From Micromonospora sp. HK10 (GTDB lineage Bacteria; Actinomycetota; Actinomycetes; Mycobacteriales; Micromonosporaceae), in the NCBI RefSeq assembly GCF_000982955.1, contig NZ_KQ058828.1, positions 108,760 through 172,759 of the forward strand: a DNA stretch of 64,000 nucleotides. Reading direction: 5' to 3'. Below, in pieces: positions 48,498 through 57,210 of the stretch (position 1 is its first letter; each line of letters starts with the position of its first letter). The notes below the pieces were generated by a model. The model made no database searches, was not told the DNA's origin, and was given only the letters and a program-made list of their open reading frames with translations. A program made the position numbers and the translations under genes.

Positions 48498-49133
48498 ATG
48501 TCGACCTTCATGGGGCTGGCCTGGATCGACCTGGTACCGGGCGCGGACCCCGAAGCGGCGCTGGCCGCCTTCCGCGCAGGGATACCGTTGCTTCCGCAGC
48601 GGCCGAAGGGGCTCGCGCTCCAGGCGGGCGCGGTGACTGTCGAGCTTTCGGACGGCCGATGCCGGATCGAGTCGTGGTCGGCCGGCGACTATGGTCGACT
48701 CGCCGACCTCGTGGTGCAGTACGCCGAGGGTACCGGTCTGGTCTCGCATGCCTTCGTCGCGCTCGACCACGACGAGTACGGCGCGGAGCACATCGTCATC
48801 GACGGGTACGACGGCACCGTGCGGCGGGCCTACCACTACGTCGCCTATCCGCGGGACGAGGACACCGGCGCGTACTACACGGAGGGCGGGCCGGGCTCGG
48901 TGAGCCGGGTGCCGGGTATCGAGGAGCCGGTGGCAGGCGGCGATCCTGGTGTAAAGGTCGACGGATCCCTCGCGCGGGCCACCGTCGCCGCGCGGTACGG
49001 CGTGCCGGTGGCGGCGGTCGATCGGGCCGCGATGGCAGACGCGTTCGCCCACAGGGAGATCGGTGTTGTCGGTGGTCCGTGCGCCCAATGGCGCGACGCG
49101 CTGGGTCTGGTTTGGCCGAGCGAGAGCCAGTGA
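48498..49133 (+). CDS. Hypothetical protein (211 aa)
   Basis: 211 residues, soluble, unrecognised. The N-terminus STFMGLAWIDLVPGADPEAALAAF suggests a small alpha/beta domain, with a beta-rich middle (LDHDEYGAEHIVIDGYDGTVRRAYHYVAYP). The last 50 residues are helical. It may belong to the immunity/SMI1-like range of small acidic proteins (many Asp, Glu, Tyr), but no motif settles that. Separate promoter is likely because it lies 139 nt after the giant operon. Confidence 0.65.
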   Translation: MSTFMGLAWIDLVPGADPEAALAAFRAGIPLLPQRPKGLALQAGAVTVELSDGRCRIESWSAGDYGRLADLVVQYAEGTGLVSHAFVALDHDEYGAEHIVIDGYDGTVRRAYHYVAYPRDEDTGAYYTEGGPGSVSRVPGIEEPVAGGDPGVKVDGSLARATVAARYGVPVAAVDRAAMADAFAHREIGVVGGPCAQWRDALGLVWPSESQ

Positions 49134-49171
49134 GCCCATCAATGTGGACGGATGATGGCTTTCTGTGGCCG

Positions 49172-49402
49172 GTCATGTGGTGTGGCCGTGTTCGTGGTGG
49201 AGCAGAACGAGGGCGGCGGCAACGAGGGCTCCGCTGCGCCAGGGGCAGAGGCTGACCCGCCGCAGAGCTTTGGACGGGGTCTTGAGCCATGAGTTGGCCC
49301 GTTCGGCCTGGGATCGCAGGTGCGGGTGGAGGCGGTTGGTGGCCTTCTGGTCGTCGGTGAGCCCACCGGCGGTGGCCTTCTTGATCGGGATTCACGTTCT
49401 GT
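49172..49402 (-). pseudogene. DDE transposase C-terminal relic
   Basis: Minus-strand reading IKKATAGGLTDDQKATNR, then RSQAERANSWLKT, LRRVSLCPWRSGA and ALVLLHHEHG with a stop at 49172 is the end of an actinobacterial DDE (IS5-like) transposase. Nothing upstream continues the gene, and no inverted repeats are visible. Confidence 0.7.
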
Positions 49403-49425
49403 CGCCCTGTCACGAAGAGGCCAGA

Positions 49426-49473
49426 CCTGCCTGCCAGCGTGTCTCTACGTCGCATCGACTTTGACGATCCGCC
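49426..49473 (+). pseudogene. 48-bp shard of an NmrA-like gene
   Basis: 45 of 48 bases match 50511-50558 inside the intact NmrA-like gene (encoding LPASVSVRRIDFDDPP). It abuts the transposase relic, so it is probably debris from a second copy or a neighbouring insertion event. Confidence 0.7.
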
Positions 49474-49870
49474 GCCACAACGGAACGGTCGATGACGTTC
49501 TCGGCAACGTTCCTACAGCCAGAGACAGGGCTCGACCTACGGGTGGTATGACCGGCGCATTGCGAGGCCAGGCTGCCCACCCGGCCTACCTGGGCAAGTA
49601 ATGGTTGAGCTGCGGATCCACCTTCTGACATCGCTCGCTGGCGATGGTGGCGGTTCGATGCGTCGGTACCGTGATCCTTCACGAGGACGACGCAACGCAG
49701 TGCGCCAGCGCCGGTTGCCCCGGCATCGAGTGGGGGCATGGTGACATCGATGCGTGCAGGGCAGGTCGGTACGCTCGACGACCGCAGCGCACGGTTTAGG
49801 AAGTGTGGTCACGGGCGGAAGTCGCTCGGCAGCGCGAGTGAGGTTCTGTCGCCCGCTCGCGGAGAACGAC
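49474..49870. other. Intergenic region, no supported gene
   Basis: About 400 nt. No reading frame has convincing codon bias and the base composition is lower in third-position GC than its neighbours, in line with degraded mobile DNA. Confidence 0.5.
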
Positions 49871-50284
49871 TCAGTGGATCTCGTTGTCTGGGTGCTCGGC
49901 GTCCCAGCGCCGGCGGGACTCGGCCACCGCTTTTCGGTGTGTCTCGGCCCAGTCTGCCAAGCCGCGGACCTGGGCGTGAAGGCTGTAGCCCGTCTCGGTC
50001 AACTCGTACTCCACCTTCGGCGGCACGGTTGGGAAGACCGTTCGGGTCAGAAGGCCGTCACGCTCGAGTCGGCGGACGGTCAAGGTCAGCATCCGCTGGG
50101 AGATCCCGGGCACCGCGCGCTGCAGCTGTCGGAACCGGCGCGTCCCCGCGGCCAACTCCACCACGACCAGCACCGACCACTTGTCCCCGATGCGGTCAAG
50201 CACCTCCCGTACACCGCACTGCGGCTCGTCTTCGTGTCGGCAGGAGTCATCGCGAGTGGTTATGCCGGTGTGCGTCGCTGACAT
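49871..50284 (-). CDS. HxlR-family transcriptional regulator
   Basis: 137-residue winged helix repressor. The HxlR pattern is complete: CGVREVLDRIGDKWSVLVV, RFRQLQRAVPGISQRMLTLTVRRLERDGLL and TVPPKVEYELTETG. Two N-terminal Cys (C15 and C23, near CGVREVLD) could be redox or electrophile sensors as in related proteins. It is divergently arranged with an NmrA-like quinone-reductase-type gene, the same arrangement as ytfH-ytfG in E. coli. The intergenic region carries GGTTAC direct repeats that are its likely operator. Confidence 0.9.
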   Translation of the reverse strand: MSATHTGITTRDDSCRHEDEPQCGVREVLDRIGDKWSVLVVVELAAGTRRFRQLQRAVPGISQRMLTLTVRRLERDGLLTRTVFPTVPPKVEYELTETGYSLHAQVRGLADWAETHRKAVAESRRRWDAEHPDNEIH

Positions 50285-50311
50285 TGAAGTGCCTCCTTCC
50301 TCGCCTGCGAG

Positions 50312-50348
50312 TGGTTACCGACGATGGGCAGGTTACGGGAGATAACCA
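50312..50348. promoter_or_regulatory. Candidate HxlR operator region
   Basis: GGTTAC at 50313-50318 and again at 50331-50336 (18 bp apart), with ATAACC at 50342-50347 on the opposite strand, plus an inverted pair TGGTTA/TAACCA. Lies between the divergent HxlR and NmrA-like genes. Confidence 0.45.
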
Positions 50349-50391
50349 GCCGGTGCCTTACCGGCTGCTTGAGGAAGGAACCTGACGTCCA

Positions 50392-51342
50392 ATGATTGTG
50401 GTGACTGGTGCTGCGGGCGGCTTGGGTCGCCTTGTCCTCAACCGACTGGTCTTGGACTACCAGATGCCTGTGGTGGCGGGAACCCGCAATCCTGACAAGC
50501 TCAAGCCCGGCCTGCCTGCCAGCGTATCTGTGCGTCGCATCGACTTTGACGATCCGCCGAGCCTGGCCGAAGGCTTCACCGGGGCCGATGTCGTGTTGCT
50601 TGTCTCTGCCGGTCAAGCCGAGCACGACGTCGTGATCGACCGGCATGGTGCTGCTGTTGAGGCTGCGGAGAAAGCTGGGGTGCGCCACCTTGTCTACACC
50701 AGCCTCACCGGTGCCGGCGACCAATTGGCCATGGCCTTACCGCATCGCTGGACCGAGCGCCGTCTCGCACACGGCACGACGACGTGGACTGTGCTGCGCA
50801 ACGGCCTGTACGCCGAACTGCTCGTCGCCGACACCGCCCACGCGGTCGCAGGGGGTGTGCTGACCGCTCCACTCGGGGCTGGCCGGGTCGCCGCCGTCGC
50901 TCGGGAGGATCTGGCCGATGCGGCGGCCCGGGTGCTAGCCGAGGCCGCGACCGACCTACGTGCCACACAACCCGGACGGCATGCCAACAAGACCTACGAG
51001 CTCGTAGGCGACACCGCAATCGGCAGCGCGGATCTGACCACCATCGCCTCCGACATCGCCGGCAACCCGATCGCCTATCGGCCCGGCACCCTTGCCAACC
51101 GCCGCGCCGCGCTCACCAGCGCCGGCATGCCGCACTGGCGGATCGACCACGTCATCTCCATCTACGCGGCAATCGCTGCCGGCTTCCTGTCCAGCACCGA
51201 CAGCGTCCTGACGGACCTCCTCGGCACCGCGTCACGCCCCGCGCTTCCACTCATCGCGGCAGCGCTCCAAGGCGAAGCGCGGCCCGCACCGCAACCGATC
51301 GACAGCACGGGCCGAACCGGCAGGCAGGGGCAGCCCCGATAA
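50392..51342 (+). CDS. NmrA-like NAD(P)H-binding oxidoreductase (QorB/quinone reductase type)
   Basis: 316 residues with an N-terminal Rossmann fold MIVVTGAAGGLGRLVLNRLV, RHLVYTSLTGAGD and TTWTVLRNGLYAEL motifs of the atypical SDR/NmrA group; it lacks the classical YxxxK, as usual for this group. Functions reported for relatives include NADPH-dependent quinone reduction. GAGGAAGGAAC lies upstream of ATG 50392. The HxlR neighbour suggests induction by quinones or electrophiles. A 48-bp piece of a close homologue survives at 49426. Confidence 0.88.
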   Translation: MIVVTGAAGGLGRLVLNRLVLDYQMPVVAGTRNPDKLKPGLPASVSVRRIDFDDPPSLAEGFTGADVVLLVSAGQAEHDVVIDRHGAAVEAAEKAGVRHLVYTSLTGAGDQLAMALPHRWTERRLAHGTTTWTVLRNGLYAELLVADTAHAVAGGVLTAPLGAGRVAAVAREDLADAAARVLAEAATDLRATQPGRHANKTYELVGDTAIGSADLTTIASDIAGNPIAYRPGTLANRRAALTSAGMPHWRIDHVISIYAAIAAGFLSSTDSVLTDLLGTASRPALPLIAAALQGEARPAPQPIDSTGRTGRQGQPR

Positions 51343-51847
51343 CGCAGATCACGCCAGCACCCACCCCGATCAGCGGCTACGCGGAACTTCTCACCTGAAG
51401 CGGATCTCTCGTCGGGCAGTCGTCAGACCGTCCAGCCTCCCCGCCCGGGACAAGGTGGCGCGTCTCACCAGCCGAGTCTCAATGGCAGTCGTCAAGGGCC
51501 GGCGCGGCGACCGACGAGTTATGAGATCAAGATGGGCGACCCAGCGAGCTGCCTGGATGGGCTCTTAGCAGCGGAAGCGCCTCTCGGCATTTCTCGCCAC
51601 TTTCCTGCCATCCGTGATCTCTTGCGGACCAGACGCGGACCGCTCGCCTCCGGCTGGTCCGAGCGGTGCCTGAGCTGGCACACGGATAGGAATTGTCGAT
51701 CGGCGGCCGGCGGCGGTCCGCCTACCTGCTCGCCTTTCAGGTCACGCCCTGGTCGCCATCGTCATCGTTGACCGTGGTTGCCCGCCGCTAGCCGCCGTAT
51801 CGGGCACGCAAGGGCACGCCGCAGGGCTACCTCTACGGTGATGAGCC
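51343..51847. other. Intergenic region with a solo copy of the IS110 relic end
   Basis: No gene is supported in these 505 nt. Part of it (51401-51498) repeats the end of the IS110 relic at 52728-52826, which points to a vanished insertion. Confidence 0.6.
51401..51498. repeat. Dispersed repeat copy A
   Basis: About 98 bp, roughly 85% identical by eye to 52728-52826, in the same orientation; both share GTCGGGCAGTCG, CAGACCGTCCAGCCTCCCCG and GAGTCTCAA. This copy has no transposase sequence beside it. Confidence 0.75.
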
Positions 51848-52060
51848 GTGGTGGATGAGGTGAGGCCCTGCGTTCGTTGCGGCCGTCCGGTCGTGGTCGA
51901 GACCGCGCGCTACGAGGTCTTCGAGCGGATGCACTACGTCTGCTTCCACTACGAGTTCGAACACGACCCGGTTGATCCTGACGAAGAGTGCGAGGCTGGG
52001 GGCTGTCCGCCCGGCGCGATTCAACCGCATCCGGAGCGACGGCCCGAGAACCGCCTCTGA
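51848..52060 (+). CDS. Small hypothetical protein with CxxC motif
   Basis: 70 residues. EVRPCVRCGRPVVVETARYE and two later Cys (EECEAGGC) could form a zinc ribbon. HYVCFHYEFEHDPVDPDEE is acidic. Codon bias is right for the genome; start is a GTG at 51848 or 51851 with no strong ribosome binding site. Function unknown. Confidence 0.5.
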   Translation: MVDEVRPCVRCGRPVVVETARYEVFERMHYVCFHYEFEHDPVDPDEECEAGGCPPGAIQPHPERRPENRL

Positions 52061-52253
52061 CCGCACCGTCAGTTTGGAAGAGCGTGCTCAAGCGGATGCG
52101 ATGCCCGGTGGGCCTGTTCGGGGATGACCGCCCGGTGGTGGCCGCTCGTGCCCGCTGACGCCCGCAGGGGGCAACCGGTTACTGGCTCAAGGATGGCCCG
52201 GCTGAGGTCGGCTTGTCTCAGCGATAACGGTTCTCCAGAAGCACGTAGATCGT

Positions 52254-52682
52254 ATGACTATGGCCGGTGCAGGCGGCCGTAGCGGCTTTACGCTGTCTCT
52301 GGCACAGTACGCGGTTGTGATCCACTGGCTGAGGATTCGTGCTGCCCTGTGCTGGACACTTTCGGGATACGCGGTAGCGGGTCTGGCCACCGCGCCCTTG
52401 GCGGCGGCGCCGATGCCCTCATACCCGGTGTCCTGCGAGAAGATCACCGAAGATCCGGCCTGGTTGGTATGGGTTTTCCGTGATGCTGTATGGCTCTCCC
52501 TCGCCTTCTCGCTGCCCGTGGCCACTCTGATTGCGGCCGCGCTCGTTTGGCGACCAGCGATGTCCGCCAAAGGCGCGGCAGGTGTTGGCCTCGTCGTCGG
52601 CCTCATTCTGGCCGCAGTCAGCGTTGGCTATTCCATAGCGGCCGCTACATGCGGGTACGACATGCAACAGATCGACCCGTAA
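52254..52682 (+). CDS. Hypothetical membrane protein
   Basis: 142 residues, three predicted membrane helices: CWTLSGYAVAGLATAPLAAA (about 33-52), VWLSLAFSLPVATLIAAALV (about 79-98) and GVGLVVGLILAAVSVGYSIA (about 110-129). A soluble loop with PSYPVSCEKITEDP lies between the first two. Unrecognised; no neighbours suggest a role. ATG 52254 or 52260. Confidence 0.55.
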   Translation: MTMAGAGGRSGFTLSLAQYAVVIHWLRIRAALCWTLSGYAVAGLATAPLAAAPMPSYPVSCEKITEDPAWLVWVFRDAVWLSLAFSLPVATLIAAALVWRPAMSAKGAAGVGLVVGLILAAVSVGYSIAAATCGYDMQQIDP

Positions 52683-52727
52683 CAACCACACAGAGCTGAC
52701 TCTGACCCACCTGCACTGCGCCGAGGC

Positions 52728-52826
52728 GGATCTCCTCGTCGGGCAGTCGCCAGACCGTCCAGCCTCCCCGGACGGGGACAAGGTGGAGCGCCCTACCGGA
52801 CGAGTCTCAACGGCGGTTGTCAAGCG
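52728..52826. repeat. Dispersed repeat copy B, end of the IS110 relic
   Basis: Matches 51401-51498. It covers the last ~20 nt of the IS110 transposase relic and its downstream flank, so the repeat is probably the element's end. Confidence 0.75.
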
Positions 52827-53410
52827 GACTGTGCGCTGGGTAGGCCTTGAGGGCGCGGGCGGTGGGGAACTGGTGGCGGTCGTCGCCGCTGTCGCCGCGG
52901 ATGCGGGCGCCTTGCAGCGGGCCGAGGCCGGGGAAGCTGGTGATCACAGGCGCGTCGGGATGCTGGGCGAAGGCCTCGATGGTGGCTGTGGCCATGTCCT
53001 CGGCGTTGCTGATGGCGCTGTTCAGCTGGCGTAGCAAGCCGAGGGCCTGCCGGCCGAAGGCGGATTCGATCACTGGCGGCTGGCGGAGGTGGCTGCCCTG
53101 GAAGATGGCGTGCAGCCGGGTCGTGGCCGCGGTGATGTAACGACGGCGGCCGGCTTGGAGGAGCAGGTCGCGGAGTTGCTCGACCGCCAGGCCGGCGGCG
53201 GTGGTGGGATCGGGAGCAGCGCGCGGACTGTCGGCGAGGCGAGTCCGTCCTCGAAGCCGGCGGCCGCGGCCAACATCGCCGGGTAGTACTCGCGTAGCGG
53301 GCTACGCAGCCGCAGCAGCAGGGGGGTGCGGTCCCAGACGAAGTCCTGCTGGGCGCGGGCCAGCACCGGGGGGCCTGGACCTGCTCGGCGTCGGTGCGCG
53401 CCCGCAACAC
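52807..53410 (-). pseudogene. IS110-family transposase pseudogene
   Basis: The minus strand shows, in separate frames, VLARAQQDFVWDRTPL and REYYPAMLAAAAGFED (about 53375-53280), then RYITAATTRLHAIFQGSHLRQ, and finally SFPGLGPLQGARIRGDSGDD with ALKAYPAHSPLDNRR and a stop at 52807. These are the linker and C-terminal parts of an IS110 transposase, with frameshifts between and no N-terminal DEDD half. The element is dead. Confidence 0.85.
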
Positions 53411-53671
53411 GGTCGTCGGTCGTTCCCGGTCGATGTTTGCCGCCCGGCATGCACTGCAATTCAGGAATGGACGATTCGGCCAACGGTTCGACGAAATGAC
53501 ACATTGTCCACCACCGCGACAAAGTCGGCGGATGATAAAGCCACCGGGGATGACCCGCACGGCACGACCATGTCGACTAGGTGTCACAGGACTTGTGCGC
53601 GCGGGCCGCCGAGTTATCTCCTGTGTACGGGGCGGCGGTCATGCTGCGTCCGGGCCGGGAGACGCACAGTG

Positions 53672-54346
53672 ATGAATGAATTCGAGGGGACATCGGTGCG
53701 TGTCCTCGTGGTTGACGACATACGGCTCTTCCGCGATCACGTGCTCGATGTCCTCGGCGCACAACCGTTCGTGGAACGGGCGGCCGGGGCGGCCGACGCC
53801 GACGAGGCCCTGCGCGCGGTCGCCGATTACGGCTTCGCGGTGGTGCTGGTGAGCCTGGCGACGCGGGACAGCCTCGCCATCTGCCGGCAGCTGGTCGCCG
53901 CCGCGGCCGACACCCGGGTAATCGCGCTGGGCGTCTCCGGCAGCGACGACGAGGTGGTGGCCTGCGCCGAGGCAGGGGTGAGCGGCTACCTGCTGCGCGA
54001 CGAGACGAGCGACGGGCTGCTGCGGGTCGTCGCCGCCGCCGGACGGGGCGAGGTGACCTGCCCACCGCCGGTGGCGGCGGCGCTGATGCGCCGGATGGGG
54101 CAGCGCGGGCGGGGCCCGGGCGGTCCCGCCGGGGAGAGCCGGCTGACCACCCGGGAGCGCGAGGTCCTGGGCCTCATCGACGAGGGCCTGTCCAACAAGG
54201 AGATCGCCCGCAAGCTCAACATCGAGATCCGGACCGTCAAGAACCACGTACACAATCTGCTGGAGAAGCTCGAGGTGAGCCGTCGCGGCGAGGCGGCGGC
54301 CCTGGTGCGCGGCGCCCGCGGGCCCGCCCGGGCGCCCGGCTGGTGA
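53672..54346 (+). CDS. LuxR/NarL-type response regulator with degenerate receiver
   Basis: 224 residues. The receiver (about 9-125) has the acidic pair DD15-16 but, where VVLLDxxMP is expected, reads FAVVLVSLATRD, so Ser61 replaces the phosphoacceptor Asp. The HTH (about 155-210: LTTREREVLGLIDEGLSNKEI, TVKNHVHNLLEKLEVSRR) is intact. GGGAG precedes GTG 53669/ATG 53672. It is an orphan without a kinase nearby, and stands directly upstream of the tail-like gene cluster, so it is a likely activator of it (inference). Confidence 0.88.
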   Translation: MNEFEGTSVRVLVVDDIRLFRDHVLDVLGAQPFVERAAGAADADEALRAVADYGFAVVLVSLATRDSLAICRQLVAAAADTRVIALGVSGSDDEVVACAEAGVSGYLLRDETSDGLLRVVAAAGRGEVTCPPPVAAALMRRMGQRGRGPGGPAGESRLTTREREVLGLIDEGLSNKEIARKLNIEIRTVKNHVHNLLEKLEVSRRGEAAALVRGARGPARAPGW

Positions 54347-54654
54347 CGTCGATCGGGTGATCGCCGCCCCCGGGAAAGAGGCCGGCGACGCCGGGCGGAC
54401 CACGTTCAGGTCCGGCCCGGAAACCGATCGTCCGCCCGTTTCGGCCGAACGGCCTACCTCATTCTGCTGATCGATCGAATTGGTGTCGCACAGCGGACAG
54501 GAAATGCATACCGACGGCCGGGCAGATCAATGGGGTACCACCGGTCCTGGTACCAAAGGACCAGTCCGCACCCTGGTCCCTAATTGGGCACAAGGCTCCA
54601 TTCTCGACCGCCGCCCCCATTCGTACCGTGATAGGTGCCGCACGGAGGAGGCCG
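54347..54654. other. Intergenic region upstream of the second regulator
   Basis: About 308 nt. It contains an AT-richer patch near 54456-54500 and nested dyads at 54531-54562. No reading frame is supported. Confidence 0.5.
54543..54562. promoter_or_regulatory. Dyad GGTCCT-N8-AGGACC with GGTACC core, candidate regulator site
   Basis: Arms 54543-54548 and 54557-54562 around the palindrome TGGTACCA; another GGTACC occurs at 54534-54539. About 95 nt upstream of the second regulator, and within reach of the LuxR-type protein. Could instead be a weak terminator. Confidence 0.35.
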
Positions 54655-55017
54655 ATGGTGCCAGCAATTCGCATACTTCTCGGCGGCGTGGCGACGACGG
54701 TGCGGGACGCGGTTCTGCGGGCCGTCAAGGAACAGGTGGACCTGGAGGTGGTCGGGGTCGCCGCCGACCCCTGGGAGCTGTTGCAGGCCGCCGGCGCGCT
54801 GGCGGCGGACGTGGTCGTGGTGCCGGCTCCGGCCGGCGGGCTGCCCGGGGTCGCCACGCACCTGCTGGACCAGTACCCGGGCATCCGGGTCCTGGCGGTC
54901 ACCGGAGCGGGGACGGCGGTGAGCTACCGGTTGCGCCCGCAGCTCGTCGAGGTCGCCTGGGCGACCCCGGCCGAGCTGGCCGCGGCCATCCGGGCGGACG
55001 ACGAGGCGGACCGGTGA
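54655..55017 (+). CDS. Stand-alone receiver-like protein lacking phosphoacceptor
   Basis: 120 residues with a receiver-like alternation (IRILLGGVATTVRDAVLRAV, LEVVGVAADPWELLQA, ADVVVVPAPAGGLPGVATHLL, IRVLAVTGAGTAVSY). The DD pair and the central Asp are missing (Gly and Pro at those places), so it cannot be a normal phosphoreceiver. GGAGGAGG sits just before ATG 54655. It ends 32 nt before the first tail-cluster gene, and could act as a protein-interaction partner of the LuxR regulator. Confidence 0.75.
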   Translation: MVPAIRILLGGVATTVRDAVLRAVKEQVDLEVVGVAADPWELLQAAGALAADVVVVPAPAGGLPGVATHLLDQYPGIRVLAVTGAGTAVSYRLRPQLVEVAWATPAELAAAIRADDEADR

Positions 55018-55049
55018 GCAGGACCGGACGAGGGTGAGGGGGGAACGAC

Positions 55050-56339
55050 ATGGCCAGCGAACTGGTGCACGGCTTCGAGCAGCCCTGGACCTCGGCGAAC
55101 CCCGCCCTGCTCGACAGCGCCGTCACCGCGTTCCGGGTGCAGGGCACCGGCGCGCTGCGGCTCACCGCGCACGCCGGCGCTACCGGCGTCACCGCGCAGC
55201 TCACCCCACCGGCCCCGCTGGACCTGAGCGGCTACGACGAGCTGCGACTCTGGACGTACGCCTCGCGCGCCGGCGACGGCACCGCGGCCGCGCCCTTCCT
55301 GCTGGAGCTCTCCTACTCGGACGCGGCCGACGCACCCGGCGAGGAGCACCGCTGGCTGATCCCGGTCAACCGGCGGCGCACCTGGGAGCAGCACCGGTTC
55401 GGCATCGTCGGCGACCGGCGCGGCCAGGTCACCGGCTTCACCCTCCGGGTGCTGACCGGCGTGCCCTTCGAGATCCACCTCGACGAGCTGCTGGCGGTAC
55501 GCGACGAGGCGCTGCTCGACGTGGAGACGGCGCTGGTGGACCTGCTCACCGGGCTGTCGCTGCCCGGCGTGACCGCACTGCCGGTGCAGCCCGCCGCGGC
55601 CGGCGCGACCACCCTCGTCGTCGGCCTCAACCGGGCGCTGCACCCGGGCAACCGGATCACCCTGGACGGCACGGCGGGGCGGTACGCGGTGACCGCGGCG
55701 GCGCACGACGAGGTGGCCGGCACCACGACGCTGACCGTCACCCCCGCCCTGGCCTCCGCCACCGGCCCCGGGGCGGGCCTGAGCGTCACCGCCCCGGTGG
55801 TCGTCGAGGAGCCCCCGTTCACCGACGTGACCGCCGTCGACGGGCTGCCCGACCCGGTGGTGCTGGTCACCCTGACCGACCAGCGCGAGGAGCCCGAGCG
55901 GGGCTGGAACATCCCGCAGCGCGACTCGTTCCGGGTCCGGGGCGGGCTGACCGTGTGCAGCCTGCGCCCGCCCCCGCGACCCGTCCTCGCCGAGTACCAG
56001 CTGCTGCCCGCCGCCCGGCACCGGTCGCACTCGCTGGCGCTGCGCACCGAGATCCTGCGGCGGGTCGGCGTCGACACCGGGCTGCGCGTCAACGGCACCG
56101 TGCTGCCGGTGCAGACGCTGCTGCCCCCACCGCTGGACATCCGCGCCCGCGCGGTGCCGGCCCCCGTCTACCTGCACGTCGGCACCCGCGTCGAGCAGGG
56201 GGCGCGGACCGAGGCGCCGTGGGTGCGCCAGGCGCAGCTGCGCTCCGGCCCGCTGGACACCCCCTGGGACCCGAGCGGGTCCGCGCCGCCGCCGACGCCC
56301 GGGCCCGAGGACCAGGAAGGAATCGTGCTCCGGATATGA
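55050..56339 (+). CDS. Tail-cluster accessory protein with N-terminal jelly-roll-like domain
   Basis: 429 residues. The first 160 resemble a carbohydrate-binding-module type beta-sandwich (LSGYDELRLWTYASRAGDG, RHRFGIVGDRRGQVTGFTLRVL). A small beta domain at about 185-260 (GATTLVVGLNRALHPGNRITLDG) resembles an insert in the first sheath protein. The C-terminal half is linker-rich with AEYQLLPAARHRSHSLALRTEILRRVGV. AGGGGGG precedes ATG 55050. The stop overlaps the next ATG. Its position before the sheath genes suggests a structural or surface part of the tail-like particle. Confidence 0.75.
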   Translation: MASELVHGFEQPWTSANPALLDSAVTAFRVQGTGALRLTAHAGATGVTAQLTPPAPLDLSGYDELRLWTYASRAGDGTAAAPFLLELSYSDAADAPGEEHRWLIPVNRRRTWEQHRFGIVGDRRGQVTGFTLRVLTGVPFEIHLDELLAVRDEALLDVETALVDLLTGLSLPGVTALPVQPAAAGATTLVVGLNRALHPGNRITLDGTAGRYAVTAAAHDEVAGTTTLTVTPALASATGPGAGLSVTAPVVVEEPPFTDVTAVDGLPDPVVLVTLTDQREEPERGWNIPQRDSFRVRGGLTVCSLRPPPRPVLAEYQLLPAARHRSHSLALRTEILRRVGVDTGLRVNGTVLPVQTLLPPPLDIRARAVPAPVYLHVGTRVEQGARTEAPWVRQAQLRSGPLDTPWDPSGSAPPPTPGPEDQEGIVLRI

Positions 56340-57208
56340 CCAGCTACCGGCTCCGCGAGGGAGCCACCCTCGTGCTGCGGGTCGACGACGGACCGTGGCA
56401 GACCCTGACCTTCGACCAGGACACCGTGCCGGACGCCACCGCCGAGGACGGCGAGCTGCACGCGACGGGCGAGCAGCTCGCCGCGGCGGTTGACGGCGTC
56501 GACGGGGTCACCGCCGACGTGGACCCCGACGGCGCGCTGGTGCTCGCCACCGAGGGCACCGGCGAGAGCACCGTGCTGGAGGTGGACCCCACCGCCTCCA
56601 CCGCGGCCGCCGCCCTCGGGCTGGGCGCGGGCGGCCCGGTCACGGTGTCCGGCCACGGACCCGGCTCGGCCGTGCTCACCGGCGCCGCCGCCGGGCCGTA
56701 CGCGCTGCCGCCGGGAGCCGCGATGAGCGTGCAGGTGGACGACCGGTCGCGGCGCAAGGTCACCTTCGACGACCAGGACGGCCAGTGGAGCGCCGAGGAC
56801 GTCGCGGCGCGGATCAACCGGCAGCTGCGCCGCGCGGTGGCCCGGCCCACCGGCGACGCGCACGTCCGCCTCACCTCCCCCACCCAGGGCGTCGGGTCCC
56901 GGCTCGCGGTGACCCCACCGGCGGCGGACGCGCCGGACGCCGCCGCCGTCCTCGGCTTCACCGGCGACACCGCGCTCAGCGACCCGTACCCCACCGCTCC
57001 GGCGCGGCTGGTCTGCCGGCCGGCCGCCGGCACCACGGTCCTGGAGAACCTCACCTCGGCCCCCGTCGAACTACAGCTGCCCACCGGCCGGCAGGTGCTG
57101 CCGGCCCGCGGACGTCTCGTCGTCGCCTCCGGCACCGCCGCCGACGGCCTGCTCCGCCGCCTCGTCGCGCAAGGGACGGTCCGGATGTCGCCAGAAAGGA
57201 ACTCGTAG
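56336..57208 (+). CDS. Tail-cluster protein with two sheath-insert-like beta domains
   Basis: 290 residues. Two copies of a beta-rich module (about 5-90 and 120-210) share the pattern TLTFDQDTVPDATAEDGELH and KVTFDDQDGQWSAEDVAARIN, ending in AAxLGF/AAVLGFTGDT. The same pattern occurs twice in the second sheath protein (VTFHAADFATIGAASAQEVAAAIN). The C-terminus (TVLENLTSAPVELQLPTG) is a small beta domain. ATG 56336 overlaps the preceding stop (ATGA). It may be a sheath-associated or initiator protein; the function is inferred from location. Confidence 0.75.
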   Translation: MTSYRLREGATLVLRVDDGPWQTLTFDQDTVPDATAEDGELHATGEQLAAAVDGVDGVTADVDPDGALVLATEGTGESTVLEVDPTASTAAAALGLGAGGPVTVSGHGPGSAVLTGAAAGPYALPPGAAMSVQVDDRSRRKVTFDDQDGQWSAEDVAARINRQLRRAVARPTGDAHVRLTSPTQGVGSRLAVTPPAADAPDAAAVLGFTGDTALSDPYPTAPARLVCRPAAGTTVLENLTSAPVELQLPTGRQVLPARGRLVVASGTAADGLLRRLVAQGTVRMSPERNS

Positions 57209-57210
57209 CG

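Noticed and set aside
53070..53522. 150-codon minus-strand frame beginning near 53522
   Set aside because: Only its middle matches IS110 transposase; it is one frame of the broken pseudogene, not a gene.
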